Below are positions 25,246 through 37,252 of a DNA stretch of 64,000 nt, piece by piece. The stretch's first letter is position 1. Each line of letters starts with the position of its first letter. This DNA is from Dermanyssus gallinae. Its lineage: Eukaryota > Arthropoda > Arachnida > Mesostigmata > Dermanyssidae. The stretch is from the NCBI GenBank assembly GCA_003439945.1, contig QVRM01001387.1, forward strand, positions 62,001 through 126,000, given 5' to 3'. Below the pieces are notes generated by a model. That model was not told the origin of the DNA, searched no databases, and saw nothing but the letters and a program-made list of their open reading frames with translations. The position numbers and the translations under genes are program-made.

Positions 25246-25384
25246 ATGGGACCGTCTTTTTCGGACGGCAAATTTATTTAGGTTCAATAACTCTTAATTG
25301 AGCTTGAAATTCCCATTATTACATAAATTTAAACAATTGTAACTATTCAGGTAATTTTGCAAAAAAGGCTATCGTCCATGTCTG
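25246..25384 (-). mobile_element. Dispersed ~140-bp element tail next to (TA)n
   Basis: Matches 50,409-50,547. Shared landmarks on the plus strand are cggacggcaaatttattta, a ttgagctt motif and aactattcagg. The minus strand has aaataaat, then a potential stem-loop (CCGTC/GACGG), then an A-rich end, like a LINE or SINE 3' end. A (TA)n array starts at 25,385. Confidence 0.5.
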
Positions 25385-25429
25385 ATATATATATATATAT
25401 ATATACATTACGTCTACCAATTTTTGGTG

Positions 25430-25477
<48 letters not shown>

Positions 25478-25500
25478 TACATCTACCAATTTCTGGTGAA
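25385..25500. repeat. (TA)n arrays with a duplicated spacer
   Basis: Two TA arrays (25,385-25,405 and 25,433-25,474) are each followed by cattac(g/a)tctaccaattt and ttggtgaa-like sequence, so array plus spacer is tandemly duplicated. Confidence 0.75.
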
Positions 25501-25776
25501 ATAATATATATAGAAAACTCGATCACACATATTTGTGTTCTGCGCACAGTCTGCGCGTATGCATGCGTGCGCAGAGGATCCAAGAAGCGGGGTTCTCGAC
25601 CACCAATCTAGTTTTTGTGAGCAGGTCTGATGTCCTTCTGTTTTTTCTGGTTCATGTTTGGGAGTTTGTCGTGGTCGAGAGTCGCAACGCCCTTCGGTTG
25701 CACAACCGGTTACCGGATAGACGACTAAGTAAGAGAGAAAAATTATATATATATATCGAGTTAAATAAAGTTCAAG

Positions 25777-25779
<3 letters not shown>

Positions 25780-25821
<42 letters not shown>
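25780..25821. repeat. (TA)n microsatellite
   Basis: About 42 bp of AT alternation; a shorter run is at 25,743-25,756. Confidence 0.95.
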
Positions 25822-25823
<2 letters not shown>

Positions 25824-26539
25824 GAGAGAAGGAAAAGGCAAGAACTTAGGGAAGTATGCCAGGATAACCAAAACGTTGTTTCGGATCGAAACCCAAAAAA
25901 TGTTCGCACAGGGAGTACAAAAAAAATCTATAACAATATTACGTAAGCGAATCGTAGGCAGCTATTTACTAAACACGTGTTTTTGTCAAATTAACATATG
26001 TTTATTCTATTAACCAGAGTTTGGTTTGTACACATTTGTATTACAGCTTTCCTACATCACTTTCATCAGCGATATCGCTCTTGTACACTGTTATAGACGA
26101 TACAGATCACACGATTCTTCACGTAGCAATCATTTTCGCTCAGTAAATATATCATGAAACCTCTATCGTATACATAACTTCAAAGGAAATCCATGTATTG
26201 CATGCCCGGTGACAAAGTACCTATTTTTACGATATGGATCCTTCTAGCAGTTAGTGGTCATCGCTTTAGTCCCCAAAAAAATAGCCCAATTAACATCCGC
26301 AAACAAAAGATATTCCCATTCAGCAAGATGATTTTCAGTTCTCGGTAAATCATAAGTCGTTCGGAGGTCCTCTACAAATAGTGGTGCGGCGCACTACCAG
26401 CGCTCTTTTTAGAATTCTGGCTTTAAATTCGTCGAGTACTCTTAGGTTCCCTTCCGATAAGTAAGGTCATATGACCTGTATCCCGTTAGCGGTCGGTGCA
26501 ATCTTTAAATTAAAAACAAAGTTTAAACCGACGTCCAGC

Positions 26540-26800
26540 GGCAATCGATGAGACTTTGGAATACTGAACTAGAGCTACGGACAAACGAAGCACTTACCGA
26601 GATTTCGTTCTGGATGGTAGATAACGGCTTAACGCTAGCCCCAGTATTTTATTTTTTACAATTTTACCGAAGCAAGAAAAATGCCCACCTATTCGGCTTT
26701 TGTTGGACGACATCGAGACAAAGATTGTGAAAACATCTAGATATCTTGGAGTCCACCTAAGTATGACCGCTTTTGCATTAACTACGTACTACACGACATA
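26540..26800 (+). mobile_element. Degenerate R1-like RT fragment
   Basis: ELELRTNEALTEISFWM followed by NGLTLAP, then in a shifted frame TSRYLGVHLS, match the post-YADD region of the R1-like LINE at 23.9 kb (ELERHTNEVLEDVAFWM, then LTLAPTKSE, then RYLGVVL). Heavily mutated. Confidence 0.6.
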
Positions 26801-27099
26801 ATTTGTGACAGAACATGGCGATTTTACACGTATCTGCATAGAATACTGTAGCATAGCAGTGTCCGTTAAGCCGCGCGGGCATAGACAGCGTCGGTTGGCG
26901 GCAATGCCGAAGCAAGCTAAATACATGGCGCCAAATAGAAGATGCCGCCACCCTACTAGCAAAGACGCGGGAAGTCACTTAATGCGCGGGCAATCTGTGA
27001 GTATATAAGGAGGCATGAGAATAAATTAATCAGTAGTCGTTGGTGCGAGTCAAGCAGAGGACGCGTGTAGTTTGAGCGAGAGAATGGCGAACTCGTAAC

Positions 27100-27960
27100 G
27101 GTCGCCGGCCGATCATGGGGGTGGTGGACACTACAAATACAAAAGACACCATCCATTGCAGAACGGGAATCGATGACGACGACTTTCGCACTCTGACTGA
27201 CTGTGAGGCACTGCAGTCGACAAGGGGGGATCTAGTCGGCTGCAGGGGGGAAGGAGGTACTTTAAGAGGGCATGCAAGATTTCGTAAGCCTTATTTGCGG
27301 AAAGGGCCAAACTAGGAAAAAAGGAGATCACTGGCGGAAGGGATACTGAGAAGAAGGCTAATCTCGAAACAGAACGGCCTCGGCAATTCTCCGGATAGCA
27401 GGAAGACGACACTGCTTACAGAAGATCGGGTTTACAGGTTAATGGGCAAAGCGCGTCTGACGAGGCGGGGAACCCGGGGGTGACCACGGCCGCTTAACCC
27501 GATTGTCACGCGTCACGGCTCCTGTAAGTTCATAGCACTATTAAATGACGATCCGGGCTGACAGAGTGTGAAGCTTAGGGGGAAAGGCGTGTTCAGTGGG
27601 TACGGAACTCGTCGGAGCAAAATCCAGCCGTCGGGGCCAAGTCCCACACAGCGTAGATAGGCCGCCACGCTATGTCCGTCGCGCCAGTGCGTAAAATTAA
27701 CCCTCTAGAAAGACTTTAGATGGCGGAATGCCCTTGTCAGCTTTTTGCTCAATATGTTTGGAAAAATGGAATCTTTGCGTCGAGAAGGCTACTCCAAGGT
27801 ATGAAAAATGCTGAACAAATTATACTGGTGCTGAGCTCAAGCGAAATTCATCTTTTTTCGGTGAGTCTACGTCCGTGGCGAGATTTTGACGTTGGCCTCG
27901 AGATCACAACGGCTACTGACCTGGCTCCCGATTGCTAGTTCTACCTCGTTTCACAAAACC
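27100..27960 (+). other. Unresolved, probably LINE-derived, sequence
   Basis: GC-richer than its flanks and just upstream of the RT fragment at 28.1-28.6 kb, with several short frames. No domain could be named. It may be the earlier part of the same decayed element. Confidence 0.3.
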
Positions 27961-28099
27961 AATTTGGCTCTCTGGCAGCGTCACTGGTTGAGCAAGTTAC
28001 GCGGTCAGAAATTAAGAACGAGGCCACCAAAACAGATCATGCCATCGGAGGCGTACTGAATCCGGATTTTGCGAAAGCTGGATTCAAGCCCTGCAATCG

Positions 28100-28570
28100 T
28101 CTTAGCTCGGCATCATAATTCGTTCCGGATGGCGTGCTTGCTAAGGATGCCATGGGTGGATTCGCTGAGTGGCCTAAATGGCCTAACTCGCTGAGTTGTC
28201 CCAAAAGTATCGGCGTCCTTCGAATCAACGGCAAACTCCTATTTTCTATACAACGAGCACTTCGATACAAATTGGCGTATTTTTGTGCTATGTTCGTAGA
28301 CTTTAAAATGGCTTTGGCACAACTACACGAACGATTATCCTTGGCCTCTAGCATTTTGCGGGGTCTTATCGAATACACTGGAATTTCTAAAAGGCACCTT
28401 ACAGGAAATCATCTTGGATGATGAAGCTGCTGAAGACGCGACGGCCATGCGGACTACTGGTGTTGCTCAGGGTGATAATCTTAGCCCATTGCTGTGTTGT
28501 TCGGTGCTGGTCAGCGATGTGCCTGGTGAGATACGAGGTTGGTACTAAACATTTTGCTCTAGAGGAAAAC
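28100..28570 (+). mobile_element. Degenerate reverse transcriptase fragment
   Basis: Two RT motifs in shifted frames: FVDFKMAL (motif A region) near 28,295 and TTGVAQGDNLSPLLC (motif B) near 28,460. The second is very like the LINE at 14.2-18.6 kb, suggesting the same family in the opposite orientation. Confidence 0.6.
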
Positions 28571-28649
28571 TGGCTGAAAGCGACAAACTCTACCTGAGTG
28601 CACAAAATATGGAAAATTTTCCACACTTTCTCTTTCTGGGTGTCCAATA

Positions 28650-30340
28650 CAACAACATATCAATAAATATTGCCGTCAGCTTCTTTAATTTCCAGGTCTT
28701 TCTATTACTTGGAAGTCCCTTGACGAATCGAGAGAGTAACACCGCTCTCTAATATTATTGCAGCAGTTTCCTGTACTTGGAAATGCCACACGACGCCGAG
28801 TTTGAGGGCGCGGCGAGGGACGCCGGGTTACTATGGTCAGGTAAACCGGCCTACTACCTTGCAATTATTCTAGGAACCGCACTAATTGCCGCTCGCTGCC
28901 GCCGATGCAGGTGCATCAGCCGTTTCTAAAACTTTCCCTATCAGGAAAAAACCCTACGTATATTTTGAGAATTACGTGTCTATGGCACACTCTCTACATA
29001 CCCTTTCGTTTGATAACCTCGTAAGAAATTCTTGATGACATTTTATGTCCGAAAGATATTTAGAAGTGCTTACATCATCTGTTTGCAGGTTCTAGGAGAT
29101 AGGGAAACCACGCGAAAGAGAACCCTCTAAGAAACCACGCGAGGTGCGCATTCGTGACCGTTAACGCCGTGGAGACTTCAAAGCTGGGCTTGGCATCGTC
29201 TTCCCCTCCTGAATCACAGATGCTGCACTCCCGCTGCAATTCCGTATCGTAGTGCGTCCGTCTGAGAAACGCGAGGCTTCAGCTTGGAGGGTTGTGGTTT
29301 CCAGGATATAAGGGTTCTATTGGGCCTGCCGACCTAGACCCTAGAACGTTGTGATGACCGTGTGGCTTCTGCGCCTCATCAGGAAGCAAGTCGACAAAAA
29401 CACATGAATGTCGTTGTCTACTACGTCGTAGCAGAAAGGTCTTTTCGGTGATGGGACGCACCCCCCTTCGCCCCGTCGTGCACAGAAGTAGTCTGGTAAA
29501 GTCCGTTATCGTTTGGGATGCTTTGCAGTAGCATAGTGCACCTGTGGGCTCCCGCAATGACGCAATTTTTGCTGCGATATGTATGATGCTTGAATCCTAG
29601 TAAGCTCGCGACATCTAAAAAGTGCGTCGTCATTCATGGACCTTCATGAAGTCAAAGAGTAAAAAGCGTTTGACAGTAGAATCGTTCAATGAACGTGTTC
29701 GTATTTTTCAGCGGTTGGTCTTATGACTAAGAGCTTTCAAGTGCGTTCCGTGTCGACTAGGTCTGAGCGAAACACGTATCGGTTTCCCCGAGATTGTATG
29801 ATTTATATATATATATATCTTCTATACTGCACGTGTTCTCCTCCCTATGTTCGCTAACGTGCATTCGCTTCAGAGTTGGCAGTAGTAGTAACTACAACTA
29901 CTGCTGCAGCTGCTGCGGCCCGCGTTGCCGCAACAGCTTAAACCATAATTGCTCGCTTGCACCTATGCACATAGCCTTCTACTGGTAGGTAGACGTAGAG
30001 TTCAGGCAATTGCACGTGGCAGACGAGTATATGGGAGGGACGCGAGGTAATTGTCTCTGTGTGCGTGTGCTTGTGCCCGCAAGCATGATGCACTCTGAGA
30101 AACACTAAACCCCGTGTCCGAGTAGGCCGTCTCACCCGTTCTGAGCGTGATGACGGTCCCCGATCGCCAGCGCCAATGATGATGATGACGACGATGGCCA
30201 TTTGAATGGCGTAGTGACAACAAAGAAGAAGCAGAGGAAGATGAAGACGAAGAAAAAGGGAAGATTGAATAAATGTATCAATTATTATAAAAGTTTTGCC
30301 TTGTCTAGGGTGATGATGGTTATGATGATAGTAATTCTAG
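28650..30340. other. Gene-free stretch
   Basis: Nothing supportable as a gene. It includes a short TA run (29,802-29,819) and a gat/gac-rich run near 30,170-30,200. Confidence 0.5.
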
Positions 30341-30360
30341 TACGCGTTCTCCTCTCTCTC

Positions 30361-30376
30361 TATATATATATATGTA

Positions 30377-30419
<43 letters not shown>
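30361..30419. repeat. (TA)n array at the 5' junction of the R2-type LINE
   Basis: About 59 bp of TA with two g interruptions. It ends exactly where LINE sequence begins (tttgacagcaatgg). Confidence 0.92.
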
Positions 30420-30422
<3 letters not shown>

Positions 30423-31450
30423 ACAGCAATGGTAGAGTTGACTCCACCAAGGATATACTCCTTAATTTACTCAACAGACTCACGATAGCTCCCCTTAGAC
30501 CCCACCAAAGACTCATATTTTTAAAAGACGTTCTCATTCCCCGTCTCCTATATAAACTGGTCTCCGGTCCCAGACCATCTTACGCACTCCTTAGCGACCT
30601 AGATAAAGAGATCAGAAAGGTTATTAAGTCGAAATGGCTTAAGCTCGAAAACTCGGTGCCGAACGCCTACCTGTACACAGCACACGGCGGTCTGGACATC
30701 CCCTGCCTCCAAACATTCATTCCCAGACTCCGCCTCTCCCGCCCGACAGCACTACAACACTCCACGCACCTTGGGGTCCAATGGATGCTAACCACCGAGC
30801 ACTTTAAAAAAGATCTTGCGAAAACAAGACTTCTTTGCGAGCGCTTGGGAATATCCATTGAGACCGCTACACAAGAGACCGATTACTGGTCTCAACAACT
30901 ACACAACACGTTCGATGGGGCACATTTTAAAAAAGCACACGAAACGCCCTTTGTACATTACTGGATTAAGGGTATGCCCTACCTATCTTGTAAGGAGTAT
31001 TTAAACCTACTAAAGCTCAGGATCAACGCACTACCAACGCGTGCCAGATTGGACAGGAAACGCCCGGGCTACAACAAACGTTGTAGGCACGGGTGTCATG
31101 CGCCTGAGACGTTGGCTCATGTCGTTCAGATGTGCGATACAACACACAAACAAACCATAAAGAGACATGACGACGTCTGTGATCGCGTGGCGCGTCTTCT
31201 CCGCGAAAGGGGTCATGAGGTGGTTCGTGAGCGAGTATTCCGTCGACCGGGCGCACCGGGTCTAAAGCCCGACCTCGTAATAACAACACATACCGAGGTC
31301 TGGGTTTTAGATGCCGAGGTTTGCGGTCCGAACCGGGACCTGGCAAAAGCACGGCAAGACAAGATCACCAAATATGACGTCGAGTTCCTAAGAGCGGCGC
31401 TCCCCGACCCGCAAAACCTCGCAGATTCGGATCCATCACTATCTCTATGA
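30420..31450 (+). CDS. R2-group ORF C-terminal half: thumb, zinc knuckle, restriction-like endonuclease
   Basis: An intact frame of about 343 codons without its own start. It begins with the R2-type post-RT segment (LNRLTIAPLRPHQRLIFLKD, then HGGLDIP and IPRLRLSR). At about residue 235 of the frame opened upstream in the TA run is a zinc knuckle CRHGC..ETLAH..QMC. The endonuclease follows: K296-P-D298, then D311, which fits the PD-(12-14)-D pattern of R2 endonucleases, then a Lys-rich K..KY segment. The enzyme nicks DNA to prime reverse transcription. The RT catalytic part is missing, so this copy cannot move alone, but the frame is remarkably clean, implying recent insertion. Confidence 0.85.
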
Positions 31451-31662
31451 GTGGTGTATGGGACTCCGAATCTGCGAGGACGCTCTTGGGGCTCGGCGTC
31501 ACGAAGAGGAATCTTATGGATCTCACCGTTTTAACTTTGCAAGGAACTTTGAAGATATACCGCTCGCACCGGGTCCATAAGAGCGGGGGCTACCATCAAG
31601 CAAGGACACGGACAAGTGACTCTTAACTTCATGTGACACCTTTTTACCACCATGTTTATTAA

Positions 31663-31721
31663 GGCGAGCACTGCCGAGTGTGCAAACGTATTGTAAATGG
31701 TTAATAAATCATCACAATATT

Positions 31722-31724
<3 letters not shown>
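31663..31724 (+). mobile_element. 62-bp 3' terminal segment of the R2-type LINE
   Basis: Begins ggcgagcactgccgag and ends caatattttc directly before (TA)n. The same 62 bp is found alone in three other places in the window, each with the same end against a TA run. Confidence 0.8.

Positions 31725-31771
<47 letters not shown>
31725..31771. repeat. (TA)n array at the 3' junction of the R2-type LINE
   Basis: About 47 bp of TA with one g interruption, beginning at the last base of the element. Confidence 0.92.
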
Positions 31772-32330
31772 CTTGCTTTATGTGACGTGCGCTGCCAACA
31801 ACCGTCTCCGACAACTGTCGACAATGTCAGAGGTGGTCGGCAGACTGACTGACCGACTATTTACTTCTCCTACTTTTCCTACTACCTCTTCTACTACTAC
31901 TACTACACTACTTCTACTGAATGATCGTCTAAAGCAACTCGCCTGACCGTGTATACATCGTAGAAGCCTACATAACAACACACATACGCACATAGTCATA
32001 CGGATTCGCATTCACGGCCACCCTCTCGGTTTGCGCGCAAGGTTGGGTTGCGCACAGATGCGACTGATCGGGTAGCGCTAACTGTCCATCCAGCTTGACT
32101 GTTGGTCTGCTGATCAACAGCGACTGACAACAGCTCGCTCGCTGGTGTGTCTGTTTATACGTCTGCCTGACTGTCTGCCTATCTGTCTGTTTGTCAGCTG
32201 TGGTTTCTTTGGCCTTGTTCCAAGATAGCGCTTCTCAGTTCACGAGTTCAGCTGTTGGTCATGAACTGGCGGGTTGATCGTCACATCGTTCGACCATAGG
32301 TTAAGGAACGCGAAACCTCCCGCGTGTCGC
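31772..32330. other. Gene-free stretch
   Basis: Pyrimidine-rich sequence with ctg/tct repeats (about 32,140-32,200) and a ctactact run near 31,885. No gene seen. Confidence 0.5.
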
Positions 32331-32372
32331 ATCTACGTGAGTATACGTGAGTTGTATGTGGAAAGAAAGCAT

Positions 32373-32415
<43 letters not shown>

Positions 32416-32500
32416 CCACATATAGAAAAAGCTTTTTCTATATATATAGAGAGAGAAACCTCCCGCGTGTCGCATATATAAGTGAGTATACATCGTTGTA
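32311..32500. repeat. Local repeats around a (TA)n array
   Basis: aacctcccgcgtgtcgcat occurs at about 32,318 and 32,456, on either side of a TA array (32,376-32,411) and a near-palindrome atagaaaaagctttttctat. The tgtcccc.catatagaaaa motif after the array also follows arrays at 187 and 32,853. Confidence 0.6.
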
Positions 32501-32509
32501 CGTGTAAAG

Positions 32510-32812
32510 AATTAGTAGTAGTAGTTTTATTAACCAATGATTGGTTTACGAATATACATCATAGACATCGCATTTCTAGAGTTGAGACAGCGGAATTGCT
32601 CTTTCACAACGCTGAAGGTGATATAGATCACACGGGCAGCCACAAAGTTTACACATACACTCCGCCGAGATTTCATGAAACTTCTCGCGCGCACAGATCT
32701 TCAGATGGAAGCCGTGGACGACAAATCTTGTGATTAGATGCCGGTTTTCATAACTGCAGGCTCTCCACAAATCCGACGTCATTGTCCCGTAGGGGCATAT
32801 ACTGTACGTGTA
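32510..32812 (-). mobile_element. LINE ORF2 C-terminal fragment (copy 2)
   Basis: The minus strand gives LWRACSYENRHLITRF, HGFHLKI and a Cys-rich end CMCKLCGCPCDLYH, matching the order at the C-terminus of the LINE at 14.3 kb. It ends in a tail that reads actactacta on the minus strand (32,516-32,525). The part from 32,670 is duplicated at the window start. Confidence 0.62.
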
Positions 32813-32822
32813 AAGAAAGCAT

Positions 32823-32857
<35 letters not shown>

Positions 32858-33667
32858 CCGCATATAGAAAAGGGGCTTAGCGTATGCAACGTATTTCCTT
32901 CTCGGAGGGGTGGTTTTCTATCTCTACGTAGGATCTACTACCTCGCAGCACTTCTTCTATGTGAAAGAGCTATCCTATCCTGAATTAGATATTTGTCGTT
33001 ATTCAAACATGGAACATGGATGGTCGTTCGTAAATTTGACATTTCGCCTCTCTCAAGACTGTACGAGTGAAGTACATAATGGATGTTCTGACATGTACAG
33101 TCTTGCGACATGCATGACATTGCATGGTACATGCACAGCGGGGATCAAAATACGCCTTATACGTGAAGGTAGCGTTTTAAGTCAACATGTCCAGTAACTA
33201 CTCGTGTTGTGTTATGATTTTGATTGACTGATTGAATTATTGTTTGCTTGGCATGTATACCTAAATACACATGTCACTCTTTTATATCAGGGGCGCTTAG
33301 AGCGGCAGCATATATATTACCTACGCATCCATATAATCCATGTCTACTTCAATACCTACTGAGTATTTGCTTTCCGTTGTGACAACCTCCTCTTTGTAAT
33401 ATCGACCAGGTCATTTCTAACATTTGGTCCTAGAGCTAGGGGGTTCCGACAGCTCTATATCTCTGCACTTATAACGCACTACTAATAAAAGGTAGAATAT
33501 TAAGAACGATAGTCAGTTTGACATGGCCGTCGGTGTTCTTCAGGGATCCATTGTTGGTCCTCTGTTGCGGAAACATACGTCTTCTCATATCTGCGATTCC
33601 CTTGTGGGTAGGACTTCAACTATATGTCACCATCGAGAAGTATGTGGTGAAACAAGCAATTGAGTTG

Positions 33668-33670
33668 ATA

Positions 33671-33710
<40 letters not shown>
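33668..33710. repeat. (TA)n microsatellite
   Basis: Copy 2 counterpart of 984-1,061, about half as long. Confidence 0.92.
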
Positions 33711-33712
<2 letters not shown>

Positions 33713-35623
33713 TATAATTGTATGTGTTGCTGTAATTAATACCATTTTTGTTGTTTTGCTCGTGTTGTTTTTCGCTGTAGTCATTATTGGTTTCGTTCTT
33801 GTTATCCTCGTCGCAATTGTTATTTGTGTTCTTGTAGTCATTGTTGTGGTTGTTGTTCCTATAGTTGTCGTTGTCATCGTTTTTACGGTTTTAGGGTAAC
33901 ACGTATTACGCGCTTAGTAGTGCGTAGTGTCCACGCGTACTTGCAGAATCATTGTCGGCTAGCTTAACTGCTAGCCGTTGTTTGTACGAACTTCTCTGCT
34001 ATATATATATATATATATATATTCTTGCTTGTACCTGTCTCGACGTGCCTGTATATGATTGTAGCCACCTTTGCAAGAAGGAGGAAGGACTTTGAAGGAG
34101 GACCGATTATCAGCTTAGCAAGCTGCACTAGCGCTGCCGAACATGTCGTGTTGCGCAAATCGCAGCAAAATTACGGAATAGCCTGTTTACCTTTAGAATC
34201 ACTATTAGAGCGCGTTGAGTATTGAGAGTATTAAACATGTTTTTGTTTTAGCAAAATTTACTCCAAATATTGCGGCTAAATTACAAAAAATACTCTAATC
34301 TGAGCTCAGAAGGCATCCCATCCATATCCATATATATCATGATATCCCTTGATGATATATGTGATGGTAGACTGTTGGCTAGTATTCATATAGCTGTAAT
34401 ATTATAAAACAGGCGCGGCGAAATTCAGCCCTCGTTGTTTTGAAATAAGTGCTATGATTTTCATTGTCAATGTGGTTATTAATGCTGCATTTGCTGCTAT
34501 CAGCTATTGTTAAGCCATGCCTACCTGAACAAAATTAAACCATCCTAGAGGCAAATGCACACGTCATTTCATCAACTCAAACAGTGAGATTGGCATTAAG
34601 CTGGCCTTTGTCAGTTGCCTTGCACCTTTCTCTACCCAAACAACATCAGTATTGGAAAACCTTTGTTAACATAAAAAAACAATCTCAAGTCGACAATGAA
34701 CCAGTGACATAATATATTTAGTGCGTTGTCTAGCCAATCACCATTCGTGGCCATAGATCGCGCATTATTATTATTATTATGAAAGCAAAGGAAGGAAAGC
34801 CTGGATACTAAATCGGATGACTAAATTTGAAGCAGCTTATATCGTGAGCAACTCGAATCGTACGAATGCGTAATGGAAACGCAATATACGGCGTACAAGC
34901 AACACGAATACAGTGACATCATAAGTGCACTGCATGCGCCTGTGCTGTTCCGCTGTCGCCGACAGAACAGCTACGTACATCTCAGACGGCACAGGAGATA
35001 TGAATGCGTGCTGAGTGTATTGCCAAGACGCAGTAAATTTTCTCTGGGTCATCACGGTCCCCGAAGTTGTTGATAGGTATTCTCATGGTTTATGTCATCG
35101 GTTTTAACCTTTTTTTTCAACAGAACTAACGGTAAATTCAGTGCGCCCCACATATACACCACTGCAGGAGACTCGTCTATAGGTTGTGGGGTTCTAACTA
35201 ACAAACAGTCAAAGCCAGTCGTTCATGTCACCATGCCCGCTGACGGATGGAAGATGCTATCCCGTGGTAGCTATACCGGGATACCACGCGGGATATAGTT
35301 TCAACGTGAAAACGGTTTTTCTTCTCTTTGGCGCGCGGGATGCTCTCAGAGGTACGAGCAGTTAGTTGTACGGTTCCTTATTATATTAACAGCTTACTAT
35401 AGCGACAAGAACTACAACGGCGATGACGGCGTCGTTATGGAAGAAGATCAGTTTGCAATAGTACGTTAAAGGTGCGCCAACGTCAGGCCAGAAATATCAT
35501 AATACATAGTGTTTGTTGCACCACCGTTGTTGCGCGTAAGCCTGGTGTGCGTCACGTCCGATCTGTTGTCGTCGGCAACCATATCGTCAAGCGATGGCAT
35601 TTTGCCGTACACATCTAAACACT

Positions 35624-35655
<32 letters not shown>

Positions 35656-35658
<3 letters not shown>

Positions 35659-35717
35659 AATATTGTGATGATTTATTAATAATTTACAATACGTCTGCAC
35701 ACTCGGCAGTGCTCGCC
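35656..35717 (-). mobile_element. 62-bp tail of the R2-type LINE (copy 2)
   Basis: Duplicate of 3,030-3,091. Its 3' end abuts a longer TA array (35,625-35,655). Confidence 0.75.
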
Positions 35718-36041
35718 TATATTTTATCAATTATATTAAGTAGTATAGAGAAAGAAATGAGAGCGGACCAGTTTACTTCTGTTGGAGTTATGACATTCTG
35801 ACGCTAATAAACTGTATCTAGTATCTTGATAACAGGGATACGAAAATATGATCTAACAATGTCTTCTAAAGTAGTCGCCTTGTTTTACATAAATATATAT
35901 ATATATATATATATATCCTATGTGCTGGGGGTGTTACCATAAGGCTACTAAAGTAAAGCAATTTGCTGATGGTGTTAAGATCTATTACCTCACTCGGGTA
36001 CCGCCATATCCATGAGAAGCTTCAACAGGCCCTCGATGGAG

Positions 36042-36581
36042 GATGGGGACGTCAATGGTGTAAACGGTTCTAAAAAATAGATAATAGAGTTCTAATAAAG
36101 TTACACTAATAAAGTGTTGCCGCAAAACATAACTAAGCATGTGATTCTGCAGGGAACTTAGAATCAGCGGGGGTACTGCCCTGCTCAGCCACTACTGTAG
36201 GTGATCTTGGGGCGTTAATAACTCAGCCGATCTCAACTTAAGTGGTCTTGTTATTCACGTTGCAAAACCTGCTTGATTTTGGTTACCACTTGATTTAGGT
36301 GTCTTATGAAACAAACCTCCACGCTTACACCTGGTAGTCAGAAAGTTAGTGTACGGCTCTCCCAAATTGTGGGGCCCACAATCGTATACCTTACCGTGAT
36401 TGAAAGTGTTAAAAATACATTTCTAAAAAGCACACTAAGGAACATTTAACAAATGCATCTGCACGCACATCAAGGCCTTGCCCTACGGCTACAGAATTGC
36501 GCATAGTTGTTTCGATACCAGATCGAACTATTATTTATTATGACGTTTTCAATACATACCCACATATGGTACTGATACCAG
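36042..36581. other. 540 bp present only in copy 2
   Basis: Copy 1 goes directly from gatggag to cagtatcg at 3,455. No target duplication or terminal repeat is visible, so a deletion in copy 1 is as likely as an insertion here. Content not recognised. Confidence 0.7.
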
Positions 36582-36719
36582 CAGTATCGTGCTCGTCGTT
36601 GCTTAAAATAGACGACGGGTCACTAGGCAGCGAACGCTAATCGCGCGTGCCTGGATATGCGCTCATTTCTTTATTATTTTTGCTTATTTTATTAGTGAGT
36701 AAACTATATTTCAAACTAG

Positions 36720-36788
<69 letters not shown>
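36720..36788. repeat. (TA)n microsatellite
   Basis: About 69 bp; the copy 1 counterpart near 3,610-3,621 is about 12 bp. Here copy 2 is the longer one. Confidence 0.93.
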
Positions 36789-36789
<1 letters not shown>

Positions 36790-37214
36790 CAGCGTTAATC
36801 GGACGCAATTATTGTTGCCATTGAATTAGTGGTATATTAAAAATATAATTAACAAACAACCGATCGATAGGCAAACCATATCAGTAAGGGCGTGTCTGAG
36901 TTCACTGACGAAACTGACAGCTGGCCGATAATATTTCAATGTGCACTGTAATCTAATTGAATAAATATTGTCGATGCAATATTTCATTACATAATAACCT
37001 ACATGATTGATTGGCTACTCGATTCTACAACCTTCTGCGTTTTGCTGCGGTTAGCCGGTAAAGCTGCTATTTGGACTTTATCGACAGTGCAGGATTGTTC
37101 CGGCAAGTTCTAGCACGCTAAGACAGGAATTGCGTGGCCCCGCCAGACTTCCGCTATAGCGAGTCATCAACGGTGGGTGATCAGTGACTCATCTATACCA
37201 GACACACATAAGCG

Positions 37215-37252
<38 letters not shown>

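Larger units (their letters stand above)
30420..31724 (+). mobile_element. 5'-truncated R2-group LINE inserted in a (TA)n array
   Basis: Element sequence starts in the RT thumb region and ends at 31,724 with caatattttc. It is bounded on both sides by TA arrays (30,361-30,419 and 31,725-31,771). The coding part ends at 31,450 and is followed by about 275 bp of 3' UTR. The last 62 bp recur next to TA arrays at 3,030, 35,656 and 56,311. No 28S rDNA flanks are present, unlike classical R2. The target appears to be the microsatellite itself. Confidence 0.82.

Noticed and set aside
31663..31724. Independent promoter or regulatory element shared by four sites
   Set aside because: One occurrence is the exact 3' end of the R2-type LINE and the others have the same TA-abutting end, so a retroposon tail explains it better.
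36042..36581. Transposon insertion private to copy 2
   Set aside because: No terminal repeats and no target duplication; a deletion in copy 1 fits equally well.
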